A DNA stretch of 17,661 nt from JBIOWF01 sp044868295 (GCA_044868295.1 JBIOWF010000097.1:1-17661); one strand, 5' to 3'; positions 7,218 through 14,977 are shown, counted from the first letter of the stretch. The notes: generated by a model from the letters alone, not told the origin. Numbers and translations are program-made.

Positions 7218-7247
7218 ACTATAGAAGACGATCTTGATGCCTGTCAC
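7218..7247 (-). promoter_or_regulatory. Sigma-70-like promoter of the coiled-coil protein gene
   Basis: On the minus strand GTGACA (7242-7247, 5/6 to TTGACA) and TATAGT (7218-7223, 5/6 to TATAAT) are 18 bp apart. Initiation near 7211 would leave a leader of about 21 nt containing GGAGG, which supports the GTG start at 7190. Confidence 0.6.
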
Positions 7248-7425
7248 CGGAACGGAGGAACTGACGCACCATTGACGAAGTATCTATGACTTTGGGGCGA
7301 TTTGGAGAATTGGGCATTTACGCGCCGTTACCAACTTGAGACTTTCGCGAGTCCTGACGTGACTTGTACGAGACCGAAGAGCGAGCGAGATTCGGTTGAT
7401 CGTCACCCTCACGAAGGGCCCATCC

Positions 7426-10400
7426 ATGTCCCGACGACTGATCTTGTCAGTCTTCGCCGCCGGCACGCTGGGAGCGGCGATGCTCCTGCCGATCTCCGGC
7501 GCTCAAGCGGTGTCCGGAGATCCGCTCCCGCCCAAGGACCGGAGTGATCTCTACCAGCTGGACAGCACACCCGGAACCGCGGGTCAGCTGACCGAGAAGG
7601 GCTTCGACGTCGTCCAGGAAGAGATCGTGGGCGACAAGGAGCACATCGAGCTCACCGCGACCCCGATCGAGCTCAAGAAGCTGCGGAGCCTCGGCCACAA
7701 GCCGGAACCCGTACGGAACCCGAAGGGTGAAACACAGCAGCAGGCGGCGAAGGCCCAAGCGGCCGGTGGCTACACCGTCTGGAAGTCCTACTCCGAGTCG
7801 GGCGGCATCGCCGACCAGCTCAAGGCCATCGCGGACGGCAACAAGGAGATCGCGAAGCTGGAGTCGATCGGGAAGACGGTCCAGGGCAAGGACATCCTGG
7901 CGATCAAGCTGAGCAAGCTCGCGCGGGTCCTGCCGGACGGCGTCAAGCCCGCGGTGCTCTACTCGGCGACCCAGCACGCGCGTGAGTGGATCGCGCCAGA
8001 GGTCGACATGCGCCTGCTGAAGTATCTGGTCGCCAACAAGGCCACGCCGGAGATCAACAAGCTCCTGACCACGACCGAGGTCTGGTTCGTCCCGGTGGCC
8101 AACCCGGACGGCTACGACTTCACCTTCACCGGGGGCAACCGGCTTTGGCGTAAGAACCTGCGGGACAACGACGGCGACGGCGCGATCACCGCTAATGACG
8201 GCGTCGACCCGAACCGTAACTTCGCCACGAACTGGCACTACGACGAGGAGGGCTCCTCCAGCGTCCTGAGCAGCCAGACCTACCGCGGCACCGCGCCCTC
8301 CTCCGAGCCGGAGACCAAGGCGATGGACGGCCTGCTCAAGCGGATCAAGTTCAAGGCCCAGGTCAACTACCACTCGTTCGGCCCGCTGCTGCTCTATCCC
8401 GAGGGCTGGCAGGTGGCGACCAAGACCGCCGACGACCCGGTCTACCTCGCGCTGACCGGCACCGACGAGAAGCCCGCGGTGCCCGGTTTCGACCCCGGCG
8501 TCGGCGCCGAGCTCTACACGACCAACGGCGAGACCACCGACCACGCGCACAAGGTGTACGGCACGCTCGCCTGGACGCCGGAGCTGGAGGAGGGCTGCGA
8601 AGGCTGTGGCTTCGTCTTCCCCGACGATGAGGCGCTCGTGCAGGCCCAGTTCGAGAAGCAGCTGCCGTTCGCGCTCGACGTGGTCAAGTCGGCGCTGAAC
8701 CCGAGCGATCCGGTCAGCCACCTGGGCAACACCGTGGCGGACTTCGTCGTCGACAAGTTCGACGTCAGCTACGGCAAGGACCAGGTCGTCCAGGTGGACG
8801 CCAAGCGCAAGCTCGGCCCCGTCCTCCTCAAGTACCAGATCAACGGCGGCGCCACGAAGATCGCGCTGACCTCCGAGTGGGGCGGCGGCGAGCGGTACGG
8901 CCAGGGCTACAACACCTACTTCCACCAGCTCAGGGGGAAGGTCAAGGGAGCCAATCCGGGTGACAGCGTGAAGGTCCGGTTCGTCTCGGCCGGCAAGCAG
9001 AGCGAGGAGTTCACCTACAAGGTCGCGGACGACATCGACGGCAAGGTTTTGATCGTCGCGGCGGAGGACGTCACGGGCGCCGGCCCGGCGCAGGGCGTGA
9101 CCGAGGCGAAGTACGCCGACGACTACGCCAAGGCCCTGACGGAGGCCGGCTACACCTCCGACGTCTACGACGTGGACAAGAACGGCCGCAAGGCGCCGCA
9201 CCCGCTCGGCGTGCTCAGCCACTACAAGGCCGTCGTCTGGGAGACCGGCGACGACGTCATCCCGCGCACGGTCGGCCAGCCCGGCGGCACCGCCGCGAAC
9301 CTGGCCGAGACCCTGGAGCTGGCCTTCCGCGACTACCTCAACGAGGGCGGCAAGCTCTTCGCCACCGGCAAGTACGCCCTCTACGGGCAGAACGTGAACG
9401 GCGCCTACTGGTACGAACCGGACTACCCGGCCCAGTCGGAGTGCGCCGTCCGGACCAAGCCGCCGTGCCTCGCGCTGAGTAACGACTTCGCGCAGTACTA
9501 CCTCGGCGCCTACACCTTCGTGGACGGTGGCGGCCAGGACGCCTCGGGCAACACCCTCCCGCTCAAGGGCACCGGCGGCGCCTTCTCCGGCTTCCTCGGC
9601 ACCCTGAACGGCGGGGACTCCCCCGGCAACCAGGACCACACGTCCACATTCGTGAGCACCTCGCCGGTGCTGCCGGCCGACAAGTTCCCGCTGTTCGCCG
9701 GCTCGGCCCCGCTGAAGTGGGAGTACAGCGGAGGAGCGCCGTTCAGCCCGCACACCGGCGCCTGGGACGTGCAGAGCGGCCAGGCGGACGTGTCCTGGAA
9801 GAGGCTGACCAAAACGATCGACCTCACCGGGAAGACCAGCGGCAACCTGTCGTTCTGGACGTCCTTCGACACCGAGCCCAACTGGGACTTCCTGACCGTC
9901 GAGGCGCACACGGCGGGCCAGAACGACTGGACGACACTGCCCGACGCCAACGGGCACACGAGCGAGGAGCCCGGCGACAGCTGTGCCAGCGGCTGGGTGG
10001 CCATCCACCCGTTCACCGCCCGGTACCAGACGTTCGACGGCGCGTCCGCCTGCACCGCGACCGGCAGCACCGGCGCGTGGCACGCGGCCTCGGGTTCGTC
10101 GAACGGCTGGCAGCAGTGGTCGATCGACCTGTCGGCCTACGCGGGCAAGCAGGTCGAGGTCTCGATCTCCTACATCAGCGACTGGGGCACGCAGGGCCTC
10201 GGCGTCTGGCTCGACGACGCGAAGATCACGGCCGACGGGGCGCCCGCGGCGGAGACGTCGTTCGAGTCAGACCTCGGCGGCTGGACCGTCGCCGGTCCGC
10301 CTGAGGGCTCGGCGACGGGCATCAACGACTGGGCGCGCAGCGACCAGTCGTTGGATGACGGCGCGGGTGTCGTGACCAAGGACACCGTCTACTTCGGCTT

Positions 10401-10488
10401 CGGCGCCGAGGGCGCGACGACCCAGGCACTGCGCACCGACCTGGTCAAGCGTGCGATGGCCCACCTGTTCGGCACTTCCCTGCCCTGA
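7426..10488 (+). CDS. Secreted M14-family zinc carboxypeptidase, multidomain
   Basis: A 1020-residue exported metallopeptidase. ATG 7426 (MSRRLILSVFAAG) has GAAGGG 7 nt upstream and gives a signal peptide ending at AQA. Residues about 30-120 look like a propeptide (GFDVVQEEI, ELTATPIELKKL). The M14 catalytic domain spans about 125-430: zinc ligands His184 and Glu187 in QHAREW, His316 in NYHSFG, the catalytic Glu386 in TPELEEG, and the carboxylate-binding NRN in DPNRNFATNW. A DNDGDG loop (near 255) resembles a calcium loop. A beta-rich linker follows at about 440-545. Residues about 545-720 look like an alpha/beta domain (KVLIVAAED, VVWETGDDV). Residues about 760-960 contain jelly-roll-like segments of the MAM or immune-inhibitor-A type (SGNLSFWTSFDTEPNWDF, GVWLDDAKI). 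Large M14 proteins of this build are common in actinomycetes. It presumably degrades extracellular protein. Confidence 0.92.
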   Translation: MSRRLILSVFAAGTLGAAMLLPISGAQAVSGDPLPPKDRSDLYQLDSTPGTAGQLTEKGFDVVQEEIVGDKEHIELTATPIELKKLRSLGHKPEPVRNPKGETQQQAAKAQAAGGYTVWKSYSESGGIADQLKAIADGNKEIAKLESIGKTVQGKDILAIKLSKLARVLPDGVKPAVLYSATQHAREWIAPEVDMRLLKYLVANKATPEINKLLTTTEVWFVPVANPDGYDFTFTGGNRLWRKNLRDNDGDGAITANDGVDPNRNFATNWHYDEEGSSSVLSSQTYRGTAPSSEPETKAMDGLLKRIKFKAQVNYHSFGPLLLYPEGWQVATKTADDPVYLALTGTDEKPAVPGFDPGVGAELYTTNGETTDHAHKVYGTLAWTPELEEGCEGCGFVFPDDEALVQAQFEKQLPFALDVVKSALNPSDPVSHLGNTVADFVVDKFDVSYGKDQVVQVDAKRKLGPVLLKYQINGGATKIALTSEWGGGERYGQGYNTYFHQLRGKVKGANPGDSVKVRFVSAGKQSEEFTYKVADDIDGKVLIVAAEDVTGAGPAQGVTEAKYADDYAKALTEAGYTSDVYDVDKNGRKAPHPLGVLSHYKAVVWETGDDVIPRTVGQPGGTAANLAETLELAFRDYLNEGGKLFATGKYALYGQNVNGAYWYEPDYPAQSECAVRTKPPCLALSNDFAQYYLGAYTFVDGGGQDASGNTLPLKGTGGAFSGFLGTLNGGDSPGNQDHTSTFVSTSPVLPADKFPLFAGSAPLKWEYSGGAPFSPHTGAWDVQSGQADVSWKRLTKTIDLTGKTSGNLSFWTSFDTEPNWDFLTVEAHTAGQNDWTTLPDANGHTSEEPGDSCASGWVAIHPFTARYQTFDGASACTATGSTGAWHAASGSSNGWQQWSIDLSAYAGKQVEVSISYISDWGTQGLGVWLDDAKITADGAPAAETSFESDLGGWTVAGPPEGSATGINDWARSDQSLDDGAGVVTKDTVYFGFGAEGATTQALRTDLVKRAMAHLFGTSLP

Positions 10489-10505
10489 GACCGTGAGCCC
10501 TCTGA

Positions 10506-10569
10506 GGCTTTGGGGCTTTGGGGCTTTGGGGCTTTGAGGCTTTGAGGCTTTGAGGCTCTGAGGCTTTGA
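10506..10569. repeat. Eight tandem copies of an 8-bp unit, GGCTTTGR
   Basis: Eight contiguous 8-bp units run from 10506 to 10569: three GGCTTTGG, then three GGCTTTGA, one GGCTCTGA and one GGCTTTGA, followed by a broken GGCC. It begins 17 bp after the M14 stop codon. The orderly change from G- to A-ending units suggests slippage expansion. The period is not a multiple of three and no gene uses it. Confidence 0.95.
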
Positions 10570-10617
10570 GGCCTGTGAGCCGCCGATGAGGCCGGTAGGC
10601 GGCCCGACCGGCCCGCG

Positions 10618-10773
10618 CAGCGTCGCGGGCCGGTCGCGGGGAAGCATCCACCTCTGGGTGAGCCCTCCCCGGGTTGGGAGGCATCCGCCCGGTCCTGTAG
10701 GCCAGCGCGGCGTCGCGCTGCCGCGCTGGCCTACAGGACCGGAGGCCGCGCCCAGCGCGCCCCCGCGACGCTG
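10618..10773. terminator. Nested inverted repeats with a perfect 23-bp-arm hairpin, bidirectional terminator candidate
   Basis: The core is a perfect inverted repeat, arms 10689-10711 and 10720-10742 (23 bp each), loop GTCGCGCT. It is enclosed by a second perfect 12-bp pair, CAGCGTCGCGGG (10618-10629) and CCCGCGACGCTG (10762-10773), and preceded by CCTCCC-CGGGTT-GGGAGG (10664-10681). A further stem, CGCCGAT/ATCGGCG, lies at 10797-10818. The block sits between two convergent genes and so could stop transcription from both sides. None of the stems has a T-tract, as is common in actinomycetes. The arm length exceeds an ordinary terminator, so a mobile-element remnant is an alternative. Confidence 0.6.
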
Positions 10774-10796
10774 GGCCACACCACGCGAATGGTGCG

Positions 10797-10818
10797 CGCC
10801 GATCCCCGCGAATCGGCG
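10797..10818. repeat. Small inverted repeat before the hydrolase 3' end
   Basis: CGCCGAT (10797-10803) and ATCGGCG (10812-10818) flank an 8-nt loop. It is the last stem in the 10489-10871 gap, placed 54 bp beyond the hydrolase stop, so it may serve as that gene's terminator. Confidence 0.4.
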
Positions 10819-10871
10819 GTTCGGGCCCACTCTTCAGGCAAGCAGATCCGTACAAATGATGTAGACGACCG

Positions 10872-11627
10872 TTATTGCGGTTTGGTTCGCGAAATCCACT
10901 GACCAATTTTCCGGATCAGCTCGGGAGTCGCCGCCGACTCGGCGTGGCCGTACCCCGGAATGATCCACAACTCCTTGGGGTCCTTGGCTCCGCCGTACAG
11001 CTGATGTGCGTGTTCCAGCGGAAAGAACGAGTCGGCGTCCCCGTGCACGACCAGCAACGGCACCGGGGAGATGAGCGCGGCGGCCTCGAAGGGCGGCAGC
11101 GGGATCGGGTCCCACGTCCCGGCGGCGATCCGGGTGCGCTTCGCCACTCTCGCCATGAACCGCCCCGCCGGCCGCTCGATCGCCCAGTGCACCTGGCGCA
11201 TCGGCCGGGTGCCCCGGTAGTACCACCGTGCCGGGCCGCTCACCGCGACCACCGCGTCCACGCCCCCGTGCAGCGCCGCGTGCCGTACGGCCACGGCGGC
11301 TCCCATCGAGAAGCCGACGGTGACGACACGCCGATAACCGATCGCGTGGGCGTGCTTGACCGCGGCGTCGAGGTCGAGAACCTCCAGATCCCCCACGGTC
11401 GACTCGCCGGTGGAGCGCCCGTGGCCGCGGAAGTCGAAAGAGAGCACCCCGCCGAAGCCGGACAGGACGTGCACGATGCGCCGCGTCGGCCGCTCCCGCC
11501 AGGACCCGGTGAACCCATGGGCGACCACGATGCCCAGATCGAGCGAGCCGCTGGGCGTGTGAGACCCGTCGATTCGCACGCCGTCCGGCGTACGCAACAT
11601 CACCCCGAAATCAGGAGCAAAAGGCAT
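10872..11627 (-). CDS. Alpha/beta-hydrolase
   Basis: A 251-residue cytoplasmic alpha/beta-hydrolase. The oxyanion-hole motif is VAHGFTGSW (36-43), the nucleophile elbow is GFSMGA with Ser107, the acid is in HGDAD (Asp197 or Asp199) and the base is His228 in GYGHAE. DFRGHGRSTG is also typical. It looks like the esterase/acylglycerol-lipase-like branch; the substrate cannot be assigned. The ATG at 11627 has AGGG 7 nt upstream, so the full N-terminus (MPFAPDFGVML) is kept rather than the internal Met10. It is convergent with the M14 gene, with the hairpin-rich gap between them, and divergent from typA. It appears monocistronic. Confidence 0.9.
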   Translation of the reverse strand: MPFAPDFGVMLRTPDGVRIDGSHTPSGSLDLGIVVAHGFTGSWRERPTRRIVHVLSGFGGVLSFDFRGHGRSTGESTVGDLEVLDLDAAVKHAHAIGYRRVVTVGFSMGAAVAVRHAALHGGVDAVVAVSGPARWYYRGTRPMRQVHWAIERPAGRFMARVAKRTRIAAGTWDPIPLPPFEAAALISPVPLLVVHGDADSFFPLEHAHQLYGGAKDPKELWIIPGYGHAESAATPELIRKIGQWISRTKPQ

Positions 11628-11979
11628 GATCTAACCCTAATCCCCTGCTTGTGACGTACGGCCAAGGCACAAGGAGTAGACGAGAAAGCCCGCGAGGGCA
11701 AGCGACAGGCCCGGACGCGCCCGCCGGACAGCAACCGAACAGGACCTGTTCAGGAATTCGACTGCGAGAAGTGGCGTTCCCTCTGGCGTCGCCTTTCTCT
11801 TGGCCGGTATCTCCTGACCGGCATCTCCGGCTGTGATCTGTGCCGGTTTGCGCTTACGTGGCACATGGCGGTAACACGGATCAACTAAAATGGGAAGGCC
11901 GCACTCTGCGGCAGGAGCGTCTCGCAACAAGTCCCGGGACGCGGACGGCAACCCGACCTAACCAGAGCGAGACTCCACT
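11628..11979. promoter_or_regulatory. Divergent intergenic region with typA promoter and structured leader
   Basis: This 352-bp gap contains no convincing gene. TAAAAT at 11886-11891 matches a -10 element (5/6), but no good -35 is visible upstream. Transcription from it would start near 11898, exactly where a perfect hairpin begins (GCCGCA-CTC-TGCGGC, 11898-11912). A second palindrome, GTCCCGGGAC, is at 11931-11940. The typA leader would then be about 80 nt. An imperfect direct repeat (CCGGYATCTCC) lies near 11802-11830. No known riboswitch class is recognised. Confidence 0.4.
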
Positions 11980-13833
11980 ATGCCTTTGAACAGCCGCGAC
12001 GACCTGCGGAACATCGCGATCATCGCGCACGTCGACCATGGCAAGACCACGCTGGTGGACGCCATGCTCTGGCAGTCCGGGGCGTTCCGCGCCAACCAGG
12101 ACGTCGACGACCGCGTCATGGACTCCAACGACCTCAAGCGCGAGAAGGGCATCACGATTCTCGCGAAGAACACCGCGGTCAAGCACGGCGATCTGACCAT
12201 CAACATCATCGACACCCCCGGCCACGCCGACTTCGGCGGCGAGGTGGAGCGCGGCCTGTCGATGGTCGACGCGGTGGTCCTGCTCGTCGACGCCTCCGAG
12301 GGGCCGCTGCCGCAGACCCGATTCGTGCTGCGTAAGGCGCTCTCCGCGAAGATGCCGGTCATCCTGTGCATCAACAAGGTCGACCGGCCCGACGCCCGGA
12401 TCGCCGAGGTCGTCGACGAGACCTACGAGCTCTTCCTCGACCTCGACGCCACCGAGGAGCAGATCGACTTCCCGATCGTCTACGCGTCGGCCAAGGCCGG
12501 CCGGGCCTCGCTCAACCGCCCGGAGGACGGCGGTATGCCGGACGCCGAGGACCTGGAGCCGCTGTTCCAGGTGATCCGCGAGACGGTGCCGGCTCCGGTC
12601 TACGACCCCTCCGCCCCCCTGCAGGCCCACGTCACCAACCTCGACTCGAGCTCCTACCTGGGCCGGATCGCGCTGTGCCGCGTCCACCAGGGGACGATCA
12701 AGAAGGGCCAGCAGGTCGCCTGGTGCCGCACCGACGGCACGATCCAGCGAGTGAAGATCTCCGAGCTGCTGATGACCGAGGCGCTGGAGCGCAAGCCCGC
12801 CGAGCAGGCCGGGCCCGGCGACATCATCGCGATCGCCGGCATCCCCGAGATCATGATCGGTGAGACGCTGGCCGACCCCGAGGACCCACGCCCGCTGCCG
12901 CTGATCACCGTGGACGAGCCGGCCATCTCGATGACCATCGGCACGAACACGAGCCCGCTCGTCGGCAAGGTCAAGGGCTCCAAGGTCACCGCCCGCATGG
13001 TCAAGGACCGCCTCGACAAGGAGCTCATCGGCAACGTGTCGCTGCGCGTGCTTGCCACCGAGCGGCCCGACGCCTGGGAGGTCCAGGGTCGTGGCGAGCT
13101 GGCGCTGGCCATCCTGGTCGAGCAGATGCGCCGTGAGGGCTACGAGCTGACCGTCGGCAAGCCGCAGGTCGTCACCAAGGAGATCGACGGCAAGGTGCAC
13201 GAGCCGGTCGAGCGGCTCACCGTCGACTGCCCCGAGGAATACCTCGGCGCGGTCACCCAGCTCCTGGCCGTCCGCAAGGGCCGCATGGAGCACATGACCA
13301 ACCACGGCACCGGCTGGATCCGGATGGAGTTCGTCGTCCCGGCGCGCGGCCTGATCGGTTTCCGCACGGAGTTCCTCACCGAGACCCGCGGCACCGGTCT
13401 GGTGCACCACGTGTTCGACTCCTACGAGCCCTGGTTCGGCGAGCTGCGCACCCGCAACAACGGCTCTCTCGTGGCCGACCGCTCCGGCCCGGTCACCCCG
13501 TTCGCGATGCTGAACCTCCAAGAGCGCGGCACGCTGTTCGTCCAGCCGACCACCGAGGTCTACGAGGGCATGATCGTTGGTGAGAACTCACGCGCCGACG
13601 ACATGGACGTGAACATCACCAAGGAGAAGAAGCTCACCAACATGCGCTCGTCCACCAGCGACGAGACGGAGAAGGTGATCCCGCCGCGCACGCTCTCCCT
13701 TGAGCAGGCGCTGGAGTTCATCCGCGAGGACGAGTGCGTGGAGATCACCCCGGAGACGGTCCGGATCCGCAAGGTCGTCCTGGACGCCGCCACCCGCGGC
13801 CGCAGCGCCGCCCGCGCCAAGCGGTCCAACTGA
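11980..13833 (+). CDS. typA: Translational GTPase TypA/BipA
   Basis: A 617-residue ribosome-associated GTPase of the EF-G/LepA superfamily, close to the usual length (about 610-630). It binds the 70S ribosome and assists 50S assembly, especially under cold or stress. G motifs are complete: AHVDHGKTT (16-24), switch I GITILAK with Thr59, DTPGH (78-82), NKVD (about 131-134) and SAKAG. Domain II follows (HVTNLDSSSYLGRIALCRV), then the EF-G-like domains III and V (RGELALAILVEQMRREGYEL, GRGLIGFRTEFLTETRGTG-type segments) and the BipA-specific C-terminal domain (GENSRADDMDVNITKEKKLTNMRSS). The ATG at 11980 gives the standard N-terminus RDDLRNIAIIAHVDHG. The Shine-Dalgarno is weak (GAGCGAG about 8 nt upstream). 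A strong hairpin follows the stop. Confidence 0.98.
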   Translation: MPLNSRDDLRNIAIIAHVDHGKTTLVDAMLWQSGAFRANQDVDDRVMDSNDLKREKGITILAKNTAVKHGDLTINIIDTPGHADFGGEVERGLSMVDAVVLLVDASEGPLPQTRFVLRKALSAKMPVILCINKVDRPDARIAEVVDETYELFLDLDATEEQIDFPIVYASAKAGRASLNRPEDGGMPDAEDLEPLFQVIRETVPAPVYDPSAPLQAHVTNLDSSSYLGRIALCRVHQGTIKKGQQVAWCRTDGTIQRVKISELLMTEALERKPAEQAGPGDIIAIAGIPEIMIGETLADPEDPRPLPLITVDEPAISMTIGTNTSPLVGKVKGSKVTARMVKDRLDKELIGNVSLRVLATERPDAWEVQGRGELALAILVEQMRREGYELTVGKPQVVTKEIDGKVHEPVERLTVDCPEEYLGAVTQLLAVRKGRMEHMTNHGTGWIRMEFVVPARGLIGFRTEFLTETRGTGLVHHVFDSYEPWFGELRTRNNGSLVADRSGPVTPFAMLNLQERGTLFVQPTTEVYEGMIVGENSRADDMDVNITKEKKLTNMRSSTSDETEKVIPPRTLSLEQALEFIREDECVEITPETVRIRKVVLDAATRGRSAARAKRSN

Positions 13834-13845
13834 CCATCGAGTAGA

Positions 13846-13869
13846 GGGAGGGGTCACCCGACCCCTCCC
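13846..13869 (+). terminator. Hairpin terminator after typA
   Basis: GGGAGGGGT-CACCCG-ACCCCTCCC is a perfect 9+6+9 stem-loop 13 bp after the typA stop codon. It has no T-run, the usual actinomycete form. Confidence 0.75.
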
Positions 13870-13897
13870 CACACCGAACCTCTCCGCCTTGACCTAA

Positions 13898-13986
13898 GGG
13901 CCGGCCCGCCCGATTTCACTACAGAGCCATTTTTGATCAACCGATTTGTCCAAATTTGCGGGCGGGCAAATCCATCTTCTGTAGTG
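13898..13986. other. Region of competing inverted repeats upstream of sodC
   Basis: Three pairings overlap here. Outer: CACTACAGA (13917-13925) with TCTGTAGTG (13978-13986). Inner hairpin: ATTTGC-GGGCGG-GCAAAT (13954-13971). Crossing: GCCCGCCCG (13904-13912) with CGGGCGGGC (13959-13967), which cannot coexist with the inner hairpin. The core 13914-13957 is unusually AT-rich and includes the palindrome TTGATCAA (13933-13940). This could be a regulatory RNA switch, an operator region or a small element with terminal inverted repeats. No flanking target duplication was seen. Confidence 0.45.
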
Positions 13987-14022
13987 CTCAGGGGCGGGGA
14001 TCGATGCCTCCGCTCCGCCACG

Positions 14023-14114
14023 CCGCGCCGCCCGCCCATGCCCGCGCCGCCCGCCCATGCCCGCGCCGCACGCCATACCCGCGCCGCACGCCACGCCGCG
14101 CCGCACGCCCATGC
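14023..14114. repeat. Five tandem copies of a 17-19-bp GC-rich unit
   Basis: Units begin at 14023, 14042, 14061, 14079 and 14096, with consensus CCGCGCCGCMCGCCCATGC. The first two and the fifth are 19 bp, the third 18 and the fourth 17. Degenerate copies flank it (about 14010-14022 and 14115-14124). The uneven lengths break any reading frame, so it is treated as noncoding. It lies 137 bp before the sodC start. Confidence 0.88.
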
Positions 14115-14182
14115 CCGCTCCGCCGTCTGGCGAAGGCAAGAACCTCCCGGATTGCCCAAGCTGGCGTCACGGGCGGCGTTTC

Positions 14183-14202
14183 CGGGTGCTTGCGGTCACC
14201 CG
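14183..14202. promoter_or_regulatory. Inverted repeat upstream of sodC
   Basis: CGGGTG (14183-14188) and CACCCG (14197-14202) flank 8 nt, ending 48 bp before the sodC ATG. It may be an operator or a leader hairpin. No Zur- or Fur-like box was recognised nearby. Confidence 0.3.
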
Positions 14203-14250
14203 CTGTGTTCTTCTGTGCGCAGGAACGAGCGCACACGAAGGAGTCAGCTC

Positions 14251-14859
14251 ATGCTTCGCAAAGCTCATCTCGCCCTGACCGCGACGCTCGGCCTGGGAGT
14301 GGCCGGTGTGGCGGTGGCCGCGGTCGCGGAGGCATCGCCCTGGGCGGCCCCCGGGCCCGCGCACGCCGTCATCCGGGACGCGCAGGGAACACGGGTGGGC
14401 AACCTTCGGATCGAACGCGAAGGCTTCGCCAAGTCGCGGGTCAAGGTAACCGTCCAGGGCCTGCCGGCCGGCTATCACGGCTTCCACATCCACGCCGCCG
14501 GCGTGTGCGACCCGAAGGCCCTCGATCCCGCGAGTGGCAGCCCGTTCTTCTCGTCGGGCGCGCATTTCGACCTCGGCTCGAACCAGGAGCACGGCGACCA
14601 CTCCGGTGACCTTCCGCCTCTCCTGGTGGGAGCCGACGGCACGGGCGCCGCGTCGTTCATCACGGATCGGTTCCGTGTGGCGCAACTGGACGACAGCGAC
14701 GGCAGCGCCATCGTCATCCATGAGTTGCCCGACAACTTCGCCAACATCCCCGGCCGTTACACCCATCCCGCCGACACCACCGGGACAAGCGGTGCCGGTG
14801 TGGCCACCCGGCGGGCAGGAGACTCCGGCGCGCGGATCGCATGCGGCGTGATCCGGTAG
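14251..14859 (+). CDS. sodC: Secreted Cu/Zn superoxide dismutase
   Basis: A 202-residue exported enzyme that converts superoxide to hydrogen peroxide and oxygen outside the membrane. The signal peptide is MLRKAHLALTATLGLGVAGV onward, cut near PAHA; there is no lipobox. Metal ligands are visible: Cu site His79 and His81 in HGFHIH, bridging His105 in GAHF, Zn ligands His114, His117 and Asp120 in EHGDHSGDLP, and the last Cu ligand His157 in VIHELPDNFANIP. The disulphide pair is Cys86 (GVC) and Cys198 (ACGVI). All catalytic residues are present. GAAGGAG at 14237-14243, 7 nt before ATG 14251, fixes the start; an open in-frame extension to 13933 crosses the repeat array and is rejected. The residue after His157 is Glu, where many homologues have a small residue. 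Confidence 0.95.
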   Translation: MLRKAHLALTATLGLGVAGVAVAAVAEASPWAAPGPAHAVIRDAQGTRVGNLRIEREGFAKSRVKVTVQGLPAGYHGFHIHAAGVCDPKALDPASGSPFFSSGAHFDLGSNQEHGDHSGDLPPLLVGADGTGAASFITDRFRVAQLDDSDGSAIVIHELPDNFANIPGRYTHPADTTGTSGAGVATRRAGDSGARIACGVIR

Positions 14860-14977
14860 CCCAAGTCAATCCCAACTGGCGCACAACCGGCCCGCGTCAC
14901 CCTCTGGAGAGCGCCGACGGCCGGAACCGCGATACCGCGTTCCCCCGCCGGGCACCGAAGGAACGGGGTACCCCACC

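Noticed and set aside
7447..10083. 878-codon minus-strand frame opposite the M14 gene
   Set aside because: Valine/Arg/Gly-rich composition typical of the antisense of a high-GC gene. The plus strand has a complete signal peptide and catalytic motifs.
10267..10906. Minus-strand frames translating the 8-bp array as Ser-Lys-Pro-Gln-type repeats
   Set aside because: The array is open in several frames because of its composition. It overlaps the 3' end of the M14 gene and hairpins.
11637..11951. 104-codon minus-strand frame between the hydrolase and typA
   Set aside because: No domain, no ribosome binding site, and it covers the likely typA promoter and leader.
11881..13521. 546-codon minus-strand frame opposite typA
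   Set aside because: Antisense shadow of a clearly identified core gene.
13917..13986. Small transposable element with 9-bp terminal repeats
   Set aside because: No target-site duplication was seen at the ends, and one copy alone cannot show mobility. Kept only as a structured region.
14023..14114. CRISPR array
   Set aside because: Units are contiguous with no unique spacers. The same holds for the octamer array at 10506-10569.
13933..14250. In-frame N-terminal extension of SodC across the tandem array
   Set aside because: The strong GAAGGAG site and signal peptide fix the start at 14251, and the extension is His/Ala/Arg/Pro repeat of no known kind.
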